DNA of 64,000 nt, taken from PALSA-607 sp036509315 (lineage in GTDB: Bacteria; Actinomycetota; Actinomycetes; Acidothermales; Acidothermaceae). The notes under the pieces were generated by a model, which ran no database searches, was not told where the DNA came from, and worked only from the letters and a program-made list of their open reading frames with translations. The DNA lies in NCBI GenBank assembly GCA_036509315.1, contig DATCFU010000198.1, forward strand, positions 9,484 to 73,483, read 5' to 3'. Positions 34,314 through 42,399 of this stretch are shown here, piece by piece (positions within the stretch are counted from its first letter, which is position 1; the number at the start of each line of letters is the position of its first letter). Made by a program: the position numbers and the translations under genes.

Positions 34314-35606
34314 TCAGCTGGCGGTTAGCGGCCGCAACAGCAAGGTCTGGTCGCGCGCGGGGCCGACGCCGATGACGCTGAACGGCGCGCCGGACATCTC
34401 CTGCAACGCCTCGATGTATCTGCGCGCGTTCTTCGGCAGGTCGTCGAAGTCCCGTGCCTTCGAGATGTCTTCACGCCAGCCGGGGAACTCTTCATAGACC
34501 GGCTGCGCATGGTGAAAGTCCGTCTGTGTCATGGGCATCTCGTCGATCACGCTGCCATCGGGTAGCCGGTAGCCGACACATACCGGGATCGTGTCGAAGT
34601 CCGACAGCACATCGAGTTTTGTCAGCACGAAATCCGTGACTCCATTGACCCGCGTGGCATAGCGCGCGATGACCGCGTCGTACCAGCCACAGCGTCGCGG
34701 TCGGCCAGTGGTCGTACCGAACTCCGCCCCTATCGCGCGCAGCTTCTCGCCGTCCGCATCTTCAAGTTCTGTCGGGAAAGGCCCGGCACCAACGCGCGTT
34801 GTATATGCCTTCACGACTGCGATGACGCGATCGATGCGGGTCGGTCCGACGCCCGAACCGGTGCACGCGCCGCCCGCCGTGGCGTTCGACGAGGTGACGA
34901 ACGGATAGGTGCCGTGGTCGACGTCGAGCAGGGTCGCCTGGCCGGCTTCGAGAAGAACGGTATCGCCGCGGTCGAGGGCGTTGTTCAGGAGCAGGCTGGT
35001 GTCTTGCACCATCGGCTGTAGCCGGTCGGCGTATTCGAGGAGCTCGGTGACGACAGCGCTGACGTCGATCGCCGCACGGTTGTAGATCTTGACCAGCAGC
35101 TGGTTCTTGGGCTGCAGCGCGCCCTCGACCTTCTGTCGCAGGATCTTCTCGTCGAAGAGGTCCTGAACGCGCACGCCGACGCGCGACATCTTGTCGGAAT
35201 ACGCCGGCCCGATGCCGCGGCCAGTGGTGCCGATCTTCGCCTTACCAAGGAAACGCTCGCCGACCTTGTCGATCGTGCGGTGGTAGCTGGCGATGACGTG
35301 GGCGTTCGCGCTGACGATGAGCCGGCTGGTGTCGATCCCCCGCTGCTGGAGCATGTCGATTTCGCCAAAAAGCACGGCAAGGTCGATCACAACGCCGTTG
35401 CCAATGACCGGGGTGACCGTCGGGGTCAGAATGCCGCTGGGCAGCAGGTGCACGGCGTACTTCTCATCGTTGATCACGATGGTGTGGCCGGCATTGTTGC
35501 CGCCGTTGAACCGCACGCAATAGTCGATCTGGTCGCCGAGCAGGTCGGTAGCCTTGCCCTTACCCTCGTCGCCCCACTGGGCGCCGACGAGCACGATCGC
35601 GGGCAT
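34314..35606 (-). CDS. purA: Adenylosuccinate synthetase
   Basis: GTP-dependent ligation of IMP and aspartate to adenylosuccinate. The N-terminal GAQWGDEGKGKATDLLGDQ phosphate-binding loop, FNGGNNAGHTIV, KIGTTGRGIGPAYSDKMSR and the QATLLDVDHGTYPFVTSSN segment are all present; 430 residues is normal. It precedes purD by 14 bp. Upstream lies a 289-bp gap with copy A of the 78-bp repeat. Confidence 0.97.
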   Translation of the reverse strand: MPAIVLVGAQWGDEGKGKATDLLGDQIDYCVRFNGGNNAGHTIVINDEKYAVHLLPSGILTPTVTPVIGNGVVIDLAVLFGEIDMLQQRGIDTSRLIVSANAHVIASYHRTIDKVGERFLGKAKIGTTGRGIGPAYSDKMSRVGVRVQDLFDEKILRQKVEGALQPKNQLLVKIYNRAAIDVSAVVTELLEYADRLQPMVQDTSLLLNNALDRGDTVLLEAGQATLLDVDHGTYPFVTSSNATAGGACTGSGVGPTRIDRVIAVVKAYTTRVGAGPFPTELEDADGEKLRAIGAEFGTTTGRPRRCGWYDAVIARYATRVNGVTDFVLTKLDVLSDFDTIPVCVGYRLPDGSVIDEMPMTQTDFHHAQPVYEEFPGWREDISKARDFDDLPKNARRYIEALQEMSGAPFSVIGVGPARDQTLLLRPLTAS

Positions 35607-35729
35607 GCGGGACGGCCTTTCGGAAGACTGAAGGCCCCAAAGGATCGCAAGCGCGACCGGGGCCTCTTGCGAAGAGAGGCTACCCGATAGCGGCCGATAA
35701 GCGAGAATTTCGCGCCGAGCCCGCCTGAC

Positions 35730-35807
35730 CGCCGGTTGATCACGTAAGGGGGGTGTGGGGGCCCCTCAACAGGTGGGCGCACCCGTCGGAGTGACGGTTC
35801 GCCTTGC
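35730..35807 (-). repeat. 78-bp dispersed repeat, copy A (hairpin-forming)
   Basis: On the minus strand this is 70/78 identical to copy B and 67/78 to copy C with no gaps. The conserved end is CTTACGTGATCAACCGG. Bases 17-28 and 33-44 of the element can form a hairpin around a CGCC loop. It lies in the gap between purA (start 35606) and the DUF3151 gene (stop 35896); the remainder of that gap (35607-35729, 35808-35895) shows nothing I recognise. Confidence 0.88.
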
Positions 35808-35895
35808 GTGACAGCGGGATCGAACCAAGGCGGGACGGCGAGGGGTGACGGTGTGGCCGAACCAGCGGGAGGTTGACGGCCGAGCGTCGGCCCTG

Positions 35896-36303
35896 TTAGT
35901 CGGCCAGCGCAGCTGCGGCCGAGGGGCTGGAATCGCGGAGGAACTCGGCACAGCGCGCAGCCTCGTCGTCCTCACCGATCGCGGCCGCCGCGAGACCGAG
36001 CGCGTTCAGGCTGCGAAGGAATCCCCGGTTCGGCTCGTGCTCCCACGGCACTGGGCCATGTCCCTTCCAGCCGGCGCGACGCAACTGGTCCAGTGAACGG
36101 TGGTACCCGGTGCGGGCGTAGGCGTACGCGGCCACCGGTTCGCCAGCGGCGAGGGACCGGTCAGCCAGTTCGGCCCAAGCTGCCGCGTAGCTGGGGTGTG
36201 CCGCGGCGACCACTGTCGGGTCGATCCCGCTCTCGAGTTCAGCGCGCGGCTCGGGATCGTCGGGAAGGAGAGTGGCTGGGGGCTCGCCGAGGAGGTTGGT
36301 CAT
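35896..36303 (-). CDS. DUF3151 family protein
   Basis: 135 residues of helical character with HPSYAAAWAELADRSL, AYAYARTGYHRSLDQLRRAGWKG and VPWEHEPNRGFLRSLNALGLAAAAIGE, matching the actinobacterial DUF3151 family. The repeats look TPR-like. M. tuberculosis has this gene (Rv0360c) between purA and fba, as here. Function unknown. ATG 36303 is preferred; an ATG at 36312 in the same frame has its GCAGG box too close. Confidence 0.83.
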   Translation of the reverse strand: MTNLLGEPPATLLPDDPEPRAELESGIDPTVVAAAHPSYAAAWAELADRSLAAGEPVAAYAYARTGYHRSLDQLRRAGWKGHGPVPWEHEPNRGFLRSLNALGLAAAAIGEDDEAARCAEFLRDSSPSAAAALAD

Positions 36304-36360
36304 GACGCCCATCCTGCCCTGCCTGCTGCGGCAGCGCTGCCGGCGGCCCGAGCTAGATCC

Positions 36361-37359
36361 TTACGCGCTGATCGCCGCTCTGCGCGCAGCACGCGCAAAG
36401 GCCGCGACCAACCGACGTCCAAGCGGCTTGGCTTCACCTTGCACGTCGGCCCACCCGAAGCGCACGACTTCGAAGCCGGCCTCGCGCAGCCTGTCTTCGC
36501 GGCGCTTCTCGTCGTACAGGGTTCCCCTTCGCTCACCGTCGTACTTGAGCCGACCGTCGAACTCCCCGATGGTCCGATACTGGGCCCATAGAAAATCGAC
36601 CCGCCCGATCAAGCCCATAGCATCGCGGACGTCGACTTGCTGGCGTGGCTGCGGCAGTCCAAGGCGCTCGAAGGCGATGCGGGCAAGTGACTCGCCGGGC
36701 GACTCGGAACCATTTGATGCGAAGGCGACCACTCGCCCCGCATTCCGGGCACCAGGCCAGTCCGCGCAGGTCAGCAACACCGAGCGCAACGACGCCGATG
36801 TCGTCCGCTCCTGCCAGAGGGCGGACTCTGCGAGCACGACTCCTTGTTCGAAGGTCAACTCGCGAGCTGAATCAATGACCGTCCAGGGCAGATCGGTAGC
36901 GCGGATCCCGTGCACGGTAATCACGCGCCCGGGCGGTACGCGGGCCACGTGGTGGTGAACTCCCGCCTCGGTGCGCGATGACGCGAGGCCGATGCGGGTC
37001 AAGTGGACAGTCGTGAAGTCAGGGTCGAGTGCGTCGACTTCGTGGACGACAGCAGCCGTGAGATGACTCGTGAACGCCCCGTCTTTCACGCGCAGCAGGG
37101 CGGCGCGCGCGCCGAGAATATGGCGCCCGGAGTCGTCGGTGGGGACGAGACGCGATTCGATGTAGATGCCTCGCCGGAGTCTGAGCCACTCTGTCGTGCG
37201 CGTAAGCACCTTGATCTCGCGCTCGCCATATCCAGCGCCGAGCGCCTGGGACGCGGTGAAGAGCCCGCGTTGGGTCGCCGCGATGTGGGCAAGGCGCGGA
37301 GGCAGAGGCATAGGCCACATGGTGGTGGTTAGCCGAGCAACTCCGCCGTCGTTGTCCAC
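36361..37359 (-). CDS. AbiEi-like antitoxin-domain protein with C-terminal nuclease-like (DUF559) region
   Basis: N-terminal winged-helix-like region HIAATQRGLFTASQALGAGYGEREIKVLTR followed by LRRGIYIE matches the AbiEi/type IV antitoxin domain common in actinobacteria. The C-terminal part (VDFLWAQYRTIGEFDGRLKY, then EDRLREAGFEVVRFGWADV) resembles the DUF559/very-short-patch-repair-like restriction fold with acidic and lysine residues of a PD-(D/E)xK site. No AbiEii nucleotidyltransferase toxin gene lies next to it, so it is an orphan. The true start could be ATG 37320 or 37311 rather than GTG 37359. Confidence 0.72.
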   Translation of the reverse strand: MDNDGGVARLTTTMWPMPLPPRLAHIAATQRGLFTASQALGAGYGEREIKVLTRTTEWLRLRRGIYIESRLVPTDDSGRHILGARAALLRVKDGAFTSHLTAAVVHEVDALDPDFTTVHLTRIGLASSRTEAGVHHHVARVPPGRVITVHGIRATDLPWTVIDSARELTFEQGVVLAESALWQERTTSASLRSVLLTCADWPGARNAGRVVAFASNGSESPGESLARIAFERLGLPQPRQQVDVRDAMGLIGRVDFLWAQYRTIGEFDGRLKYDGERRGTLYDEKRREDRLREAGFEVVRFGWADVQGEAKPLGRRLVAAFARAARRAAISA

Positions 37360-37430
37360 AGCCCGGGACTGATCGGCTTATCGGCTGCGACAGGCAACCT
37401 ACGGCGATCGGGCGGAGTCGGGTTCGTCGT

Positions 37431-37508
37431 GCTAGGCGAACCGTTACTTCGACAGGTGCGCCCACCTATTGAGGGACACCCACACCCCCTTTACGTGATC
37501 AACCGGCG
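37431..37508 (+). repeat. 78-bp dispersed repeat, copy B (hairpin-forming)
   Basis: Begins GCTAGGCGAACCGTTACTTC and ends TTTACGTGATCAACCGGCG. The hairpin arms pair throughout if G-U wobbles are allowed, apart from one C-A position. It lies on the plus strand between two minus-strand genes, fba and the AbiEi-like gene. Confidence 0.88.
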
Positions 37509-37544
37509 CGACTGCCGAGGCCGGGACGGCGGGACGGCGGGGGT

Positions 37545-37608
37545 GGAACCGGGCGGGGGTGGAACCGGGCGAGGGCGGAACCGGGCGAGGGCGGAACCGG
37601 GCGAGGGC
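37545..37608. repeat. Four 16-bp tandem repeats downstream of fba
   Basis: The unit GGAACCGGGCGAGGGC occurs three times unchanged after one variant copy (GGAACCGGGCGGGGGT). The array stops 7 bp before the fba stop codon (37616) and therefore lies in the fba 3' untranslated region. Confidence 0.92.
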
Positions 37609-37615
37609 GGTGGGT

Positions 37616-38635
37616 TCAGGCTTTGGTGCCAGTGGAGCGGAGGTCGGTGCAGGCCTCGACTACACGGGCCGCCATGCCGTTCTCGGCCAGTTTTGACCAC
37701 GCCCGAGGGTCGTAGGCCTTCTTGTTGCCGACCTCCCCGTCGATTTTCAGCACCCCGTCGTAGTTCTTGAACATGTGCTCGACGACCGGACGCGTGTAGG
37801 CGTACTGCGTGTCGGTGTCGACGTTCATCTTCACGACGCCGTAGTCCAGAGTCTCGCGGATCTCCTCCAGCAAGGACCCCGAGCCGCCGTGGAATACGAG
37901 GTCGAACGGCTCCGTCCGGCCGTACTTGGAACCAACCTCGTCCTGGATTTCCTTCAGCACCTTCGGCCGCAACTTCACGCCGCCAGGCTTGTAGACGCCG
38001 TGCACATTGCCGAACGTCGCGGCCAGCAAGTAGCGGCCGTTCTCGCCTAGTCCGAGTACCTCGACTGTGCGCAACGCGTCTTCTGGGGTCGTGTAGAGCT
38101 TGTCGTTGATCTCGTGCGAGACGCCGTCTTCCTCGCCGCCGACAACACCGATCTCCAACTCCATGATGATCTTCGCCTGGGCGCAGCCGGCCAGCAGCTC
38201 TTTGGCGATCGCAAGGTTCTCCTCAAGCGTCACCGCTGAGCCGTCCCACATGTGCGAGCCGAAGAGCGGGTCGAGGCCGCGAGCCACCCGCTCCTTCGAG
38301 ATCTCGATGAGCGGCCGCATGTAGCCGTCGAGCTTGTTCGGCGGGCAGTGGTCGGTGTGAAGCGCGATGTTCACCGGGTACTTTGCCGCGACCACGTGGG
38401 CGAATTCAGCCAGGGCGACCGCGCCGACGACCATGTCCTTGACCCGCTGGCCGGACGCGAACTCAGCGCCACCCCACGAAACCTGGATGATGCCGTCGCT
38501 CTCAGCGTCAGCGAACCCCTGGATCGCCGCGTTCAGCGACGACGACGACGTCACGTTGATCGCCGGGTAGGCGTACTTGCCCGCCTTTGCCCGATCGATC
38601 ATGTCGGCATAGACCTCAGGGCTGGCGATCGGCAT
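37616..38635 (-). CDS. fba: Class II fructose-1,6-bisphosphate aldolase
   Basis: Zn-dependent aldolase of glycolysis and gluconeogenesis, 339 residues. Metal and substrate motifs are visible: YAYPAINVTSSSSLNAAI, VNIALHTDHCPP, MELEIGVVGGEEDG with catalytic Glu, FGNVHGVYKPG, LVFHGGSGS and KMNVDTDTQYAYTRPV. Divergent from the dedA gene, as in M. tuberculosis (fba/Rv0364). Both flanks carry copies of the 78-bp repeat. Confidence 0.97.
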   Translation of the reverse strand: MPIASPEVYADMIDRAKAGKYAYPAINVTSSSSLNAAIQGFADAESDGIIQVSWGGAEFASGQRVKDMVVGAVALAEFAHVVAAKYPVNIALHTDHCPPNKLDGYMRPLIEISKERVARGLDPLFGSHMWDGSAVTLEENLAIAKELLAGCAQAKIIMELEIGVVGGEEDGVSHEINDKLYTTPEDALRTVEVLGLGENGRYLLAATFGNVHGVYKPGGVKLRPKVLKEIQDEVGSKYGRTEPFDLVFHGGSGSLLEEIRETLDYGVVKMNVDTDTQYAYTRPVVEHMFKNYDGVLKIDGEVGNKKAYDPRAWSKLAENGMAARVVEACTDLRSTGTKA

Positions 38636-38746
38636 CTGAATACTCCGGAGAACGTGGCGGCTGGAGGAGGAGGTGCAGCCGAAGTATCCCGCATCCGGCC
38701 AACGGGGTGGCGCTTAGGTCTGCGGGCGTTCGAGCCGGCCCGTCGC

Positions 38747-38824
38747 GCTAGGCGAACCATCACTTCAACAGGTGCGCTCACCTATTGAAGGGCCCCGACA
38801 CCCCCCTTACGTGATCATCCGACG
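38747..38824 (+). repeat. 78-bp dispersed repeat, copy C (hairpin-forming)
   Basis: Begins GCTAGGCGAACCATCACTTC and ends TTACGTGATCATCCGACG. CTTCAA pairs with TTGAAG and AGGTG with CACCT around a CGCT loop: 11 Watson-Crick pairs plus one C-A mismatch. It lies in the divergent fba-dedA region, 56 bp before the dedA ATG and in the dedA direction. Confidence 0.9.
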
Positions 38825-38880
38825 GTGGGGGCGGTTTGGGCGGTCAGGTACCAGCCAGCTTCGTTGGATAGCCTCGGGCC

Positions 38881-39561
38881 ATGATCGATCACCTGGCCGG
38901 CGCCAGCATCCATGCGGCCGTCGCGCAGCTGGCGGGCGCCAGCGTCCAGGCCTCGGTCAACGTCCTCGACGCGAACTCCGTCATCACGACGTTCGGGCTG
39001 TTCGGGATCTTCGTCATCTTGTTCGTCGAGACCGGATTGCTGATCGGGTTCTTCCTGCCGGGCGACACGCTTCTTGCGCTTGCCGGAGCGTTTGCGGCAC
39101 TTCCCGTGTCCGATTCGCGGCACTTGCCACTCGCTGCTCTCCTGGTCGGTTGTCCGATCGCGGCGATTGCCGGAGGCCAGGTCGGCTTCTTGATCGGTCG
39201 CCGCAGCGTCGCGCTGGCCAAGCCCGGGTCAAGCTTCGAGCACTCCCTGCGGCGGATCGAGCCACTGTTCGAACGGTTCGGCGAGGGCTGGGTCGTCCTG
39301 CTATGTCGCTTTATCCCGGTTCTGCGCGCATTTATCAACCCAGCAGCGGGCATGCTTGAGATGCCGGTTCGGCGGTTCACGCTGTGGAACGTCATCGGCG
39401 GCATTGCCTGGCCGCTGGCGATCTTGCTGGTGGGTTACTACGCCGGTCTCAAACTACATATCGAGAAGTACGCGCTGCCCGTCGTGGGTTTCGCCGTTAT
39501 CGTATCGATCCTGTCGATGCTGGTGGAGTTGCGCCGGAACAAGCGGCGACAGGCGGTTTAG
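38881..39561 (+). CDS. DedA family membrane protein (VTT domain)
   Basis: 226 residues with about five hydrophobic segments. The DedA hallmark glycine/proline loop is present (GLLIGFFLPGDTLLALAG), as well as the arginine-bearing RFIPVLRAFINPAAGM segment and G-x-x-W (GGIAWPLAILLVGYYAG). DedA proteins are linked to lipid carrier recycling (undecaprenyl phosphate or phospholipid flipping). It is followed after 56 bp by an ABC transporter operon on the same strand. Confidence 0.9.
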   Translation: MIDHLAGASIHAAVAQLAGASVQASVNVLDANSVITTFGLFGIFVILFVETGLLIGFFLPGDTLLALAGAFAALPVSDSRHLPLAALLVGCPIAAIAGGQVGFLIGRRSVALAKPGSSFEHSLRRIEPLFERFGEGWVVLLCRFIPVLRAFINPAAGMLEMPVRRFTLWNVIGGIAWPLAILLVGYYAGLKLHIEKYALPVVGFAVIVSILSMLVELRRNKRRQAV

Positions 39562-39617
39562 GGCCTCGTAGAGCGCCGGGCTCGCAGACCTTGTTTCGGA
39601 TCCGGAGGCAACAGCGG

Positions 39618-40679
39618 GTGAGTGACGCCGACCTGGCGATCGTGACGCGTGGTCTGACGAAGACGTTCACCGTTGCCAGGCGACACGAGGGCCGATTCGC
39701 CGGCTTCCGCTCGTTGATCGATCCCATTCACGACCGCCGAACCGTCGTCGACGATCTGACCATGACCGTCGAGAAGGGCGAACTCGTCGCCCTGCTCGGT
39801 CCCAACGGTGCCGGCAAATCGACGTCCATCAAGATGTTGACCGGGGTGCTCACCCCGTCAGCTGGCGAGGTCTTCGTCGACGGGCGCGTTCCGCATCGCG
39901 ATCGAATCGCGAATGCCCGCAACATCGGCGCCGTGTTCGGTCAGAAGACCCAGCTCTGGTGGGACCTTCCGGTCAGGCAGTCGTTCGCGATCCTGCGCGA
40001 CATCTTCGATGTGCCGCAAGCGGTCTACGATCGCCAACTCGCGGACTTCGACGCGATCCTCGAGCTTTCGGATTTCTGGGACACGCCGGTCAGGCACTTG
40101 TCCCTCGGTCAGCGGGTGCGTTGCGAGATCGCCGGCGCCATGTTGCACGATCCGGCGATCGTGTTTCTCGATGAGCCGACGATTGGCATGGACGTCGTGG
40201 TGAAGGAGCAGACCAGGCAGTTCTTGCGATCGCAGGTGGAGGAGCGCGGCCGCACGATCGTTCTCACAACGCACGACATGACCGAGGTCGCGCGGCTATG
40301 TGAGCGGGTCTTGCTCATCAACCACGGGCGGCTGATGTTCGACGGCACGCTCGACGAACTCAAGGCCGCGCACGGCGGCAAGCCGATCGTGAACGTCACG
40401 TTCTCCGAACCCGTGAGTGCACTCGAAGTGCCCGGCACGAAAGTGGTCAGTCACGACGGCATACAGGCTGTCCTCGCGCCGATCGGTTCGAGCACTCCTG
40501 AGGACGTGGTCCGCGCCCTCATCTCGCGCTTTCCGGTCGTCAATATCGGCGTCGTGGAGACGAACCTCGAAGACGTGATGCGCGATGTCTACCTGTCCAC
40601 TCTCGACGAGCGCAACAGCGATGAGCGGGACGGCGATCAGCGCGCCGTCGAGACATCCACTGATCGACGTCCGGCGTGA
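39618..40679 (+). CDS. ABC-2 type transporter ATP-binding protein
   Basis: 353-residue ABC ATPase: Walker A LLGPNGAGKSTSIKML, Q-loop VFGQKTQLWWDLPV, signature HLSLGQRVRCEIAGAM, Walker B PAIVFLDEPTIGMD, and switch histidine TTHDMTE. The C-terminal extension after about residue 240 is of the DUF4162 type seen in NatA/drug-export ATPases. GTG 39618 chosen: GGAGG at 39604-39608 is well placed, and the upstream frame overlaps dedA. Its stop overlaps the first permease start by 4 bp. Confidence 0.92.
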   Translation: MSDADLAIVTRGLTKTFTVARRHEGRFAGFRSLIDPIHDRRTVVDDLTMTVEKGELVALLGPNGAGKSTSIKMLTGVLTPSAGEVFVDGRVPHRDRIANARNIGAVFGQKTQLWWDLPVRQSFAILRDIFDVPQAVYDRQLADFDAILELSDFWDTPVRHLSLGQRVRCEIAGAMLHDPAIVFLDEPTIGMDVVVKEQTRQFLRSQVEERGRTIVLTTHDMTEVARLCERVLLINHGRLMFDGTLDELKAAHGGKPIVNVTFSEPVSALEVPGTKVVSHDGIQAVLAPIGSSTPEDVVRALISRFPVVNIGVVETNLEDVMRDVYLSTLDERNSDERDGDQRAVETSTDRRPA

Positions 40680-41521
40680 CGGTCTTACAGGTCGGCACCA
40701 CCGGCACGGAGGCACCACGCGCACGTCGTTCATGGCGCATCCTTCGGATCGGCCTGCTGAATGAACGGGCATATCGGGTGCGGCTGGTCGTTGCTCCCGT
40801 CACGCTCGCTGTACAGCTCTATCTCTATGACCGCTTGTGGACTGCGGTGTTCAGCCACACGAGAGTGGCAGCCGGACTAACGCTGCGACAGACGCTGACG
40901 TATTCGCTGATGGCGCTACTCCTTGCGCGTATCCGATGGAACTCGCGAACGTTCAATGTGCGTGACAGTCTGAGTGTCGCGGTGCGCGAAGGCACTGTTG
41001 TGTACTGGTTTTTGCGGCCGATCTCGCCGTCGAGGTTCTATATGTGGCGGCAGTCCGGCGACATGATTTACGGTGCGTTCTGGGCACTGCTCGGATACAT
41101 AGTCTTGCTGCTTGCTCACATCATCGCGCCACCGCGGGGCGCGAGCGGTGCAGCAGTGTTCGCTGCGAGTCTGTTGCTTGGGCAGATGGTGCTGTACTAC
41201 CTCGGTCAGCTGGTCGACATTGCCATGTTCTGGCTCGTTAGCAACAGCGCGATCGTGCGCATGTACTACTTCATCCAGGATCTGTTGTCGGGAGTTTTCG
41301 TGCCGCTGCCGTTCATGCCGGCCCTATTGCTGGCATGTGCAACATGGTTGCCGTTTAGCTTCGGCATCAACGTGCCACTGTCGCTCTACGTGGGGCGGAC
41401 CCCGATCGGTCACGCTGCTCGGGAGCTCGCGCTTCAGGCACTCTGGGTTGTCACGCTCGCTGTCATTTCCCGATTGCTATGGAGTCGCGCCGGTCGGCGC
41501 GTCGTGGTGCAGGGCGGATGA
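40676..41521 (+). CDS. ABC-2 family permease subunit 1
   Basis: 281-residue membrane protein with six probable helices, of the ABC-2 family DUF990-like type (NVRDSLSVAVREGTVVYWFLRPISPSRF is the typical motif between helices 2 and 3). GTG start overlapping the ATPase stop. Forms a heteromeric exporter with the next gene; substrate unknown. Confidence 0.87.
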   Translation: MTVLQVGTTGTEAPRARRSWRILRIGLLNERAYRVRLVVAPVTLAVQLYLYDRLWTAVFSHTRVAAGLTLRQTLTYSLMALLLARIRWNSRTFNVRDSLSVAVREGTVVYWFLRPISPSRFYMWRQSGDMIYGAFWALLGYIVLLLAHIIAPPRGASGAAVFAASLLLGQMVLYYLGQLVDIAMFWLVSNSAIVRMYYFIQDLLSGVFVPLPFMPALLLACATWLPFSFGINVPLSLYVGRTPIGHAARELALQALWVVTLAVISRLLWSRAGRRVVVQGG

Positions 41522-41525
41522 AGCT

Positions 41526-42377
41526 ATGACCGCAGTGACCGAATCTGCCGTGCAACTGCGCGCGAAACGCGCGCGGCATACGCTTCGGGTCGTCTACAAG
41601 GTGAGTGCGCTGAACTTCCGCGCTCAGATGGAGTACCGCGGAAACTTCGTCGCCTCGATCATGTTCGGCATCCTCTGGCAGACGTCGACGCTCATCTTCG
41701 TCAGCGTTCTGCTCACCAGGTTCAAGGGTGGACTCGGTGGATTTCCTAGCGACGGTGTCTTGCTCATCGTCGGCATGCGACTCGTCGCTCACGGGCTCTA
41801 CGTACTGTTCTTCTACAACTTCGCGTGGATACCGCTGCTCGTTGATGAAGGTCGGATGGACGGCTACTTCTTACGGCCGCTGCCCGTCTTCATGCAGTTG
41901 CTGCTCAGCCAGTTCAGCGTGAATGCGATTGGCGACTTGCTGGTTGGTTTCTCGACGCTTGGCGTCGCACTTGCGCTCGTGCACCTTCATTGGACCGTCG
42001 CGATGGGTCTGTACATCGCGGTCGCAGTCATCGCGGGCATGCTCGTCGAGGCTGCCGTGCAGTTGACTCTGTCATGCCTGCTGTTGCGTTCACCGGGCTC
42101 GCGCGTGCTTGGGTCATGGGTCGATGAGTTGCTCTCGACGTTCGGCAACTACCCGCTGTCGATTTTGCCAAGGACAGTTCAGGGACTCTTTACCTTCGTC
42201 CTGCCGCTTGCGTTCGTCGCCTACTTCCCGGTGGAGGTCATCCTCGGCATTGCCTCAAAGCACGGCGCGACGTCGGTGCTCGCGCATTGGTCGCCGGTCG
42301 TGGGATTCGTGCTGTTCTTCCTGGCTCGCAGACTGTGGGGATACAGCCTGCGCCACTATCACTCAGCCGGAGGCTGA
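41526..42377 (+). CDS. ABC-2 family permease subunit 2
   Basis: 283 residues, six probable helices, with the companion motif FFYNFAWIPLLVDEGRMDGYFLRPLPVFMQ that places it in the same permease family as the preceding gene. ATG 41526 is 4 bp after the previous stop. The longer open frame from 41112 lies inside the preceding gene and is not used. The LacI gene downstream converges on it. Confidence 0.87.
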   Translation: MTAVTESAVQLRAKRARHTLRVVYKVSALNFRAQMEYRGNFVASIMFGILWQTSTLIFVSVLLTRFKGGLGGFPSDGVLLIVGMRLVAHGLYVLFFYNFAWIPLLVDEGRMDGYFLRPLPVFMQLLLSQFSVNAIGDLLVGFSTLGVALALVHLHWTVAMGLYIAVAVIAGMLVEAAVQLTLSCLLLRSPGSRVLGSWVDELLSTFGNYPLSILPRTVQGLFTFVLPLAFVAYFPVEVILGIASKHGATSVLAHWSPVVGFVLFFLARRLWGYSLRHYHSAGG

Positions 42378-42399
42378 CGCTCCCGTCCCGCAGGCGGTC

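Noticed and set aside
35474..35782. A conserved short peptide (VEGPPHPPYVINRR type) across the three 78-bp repeats
   Set aside because: The frame is shared because the DNA is repeated without gaps; it has no ribosome binding site, and the changes fit RNA pairing rather than coding.
37350..37358. TTGTCCACA, a perfect DnaA box
   Set aside because: A single 9-mer is expected by chance at about this frequency in 64 kb, and it is not clustered.
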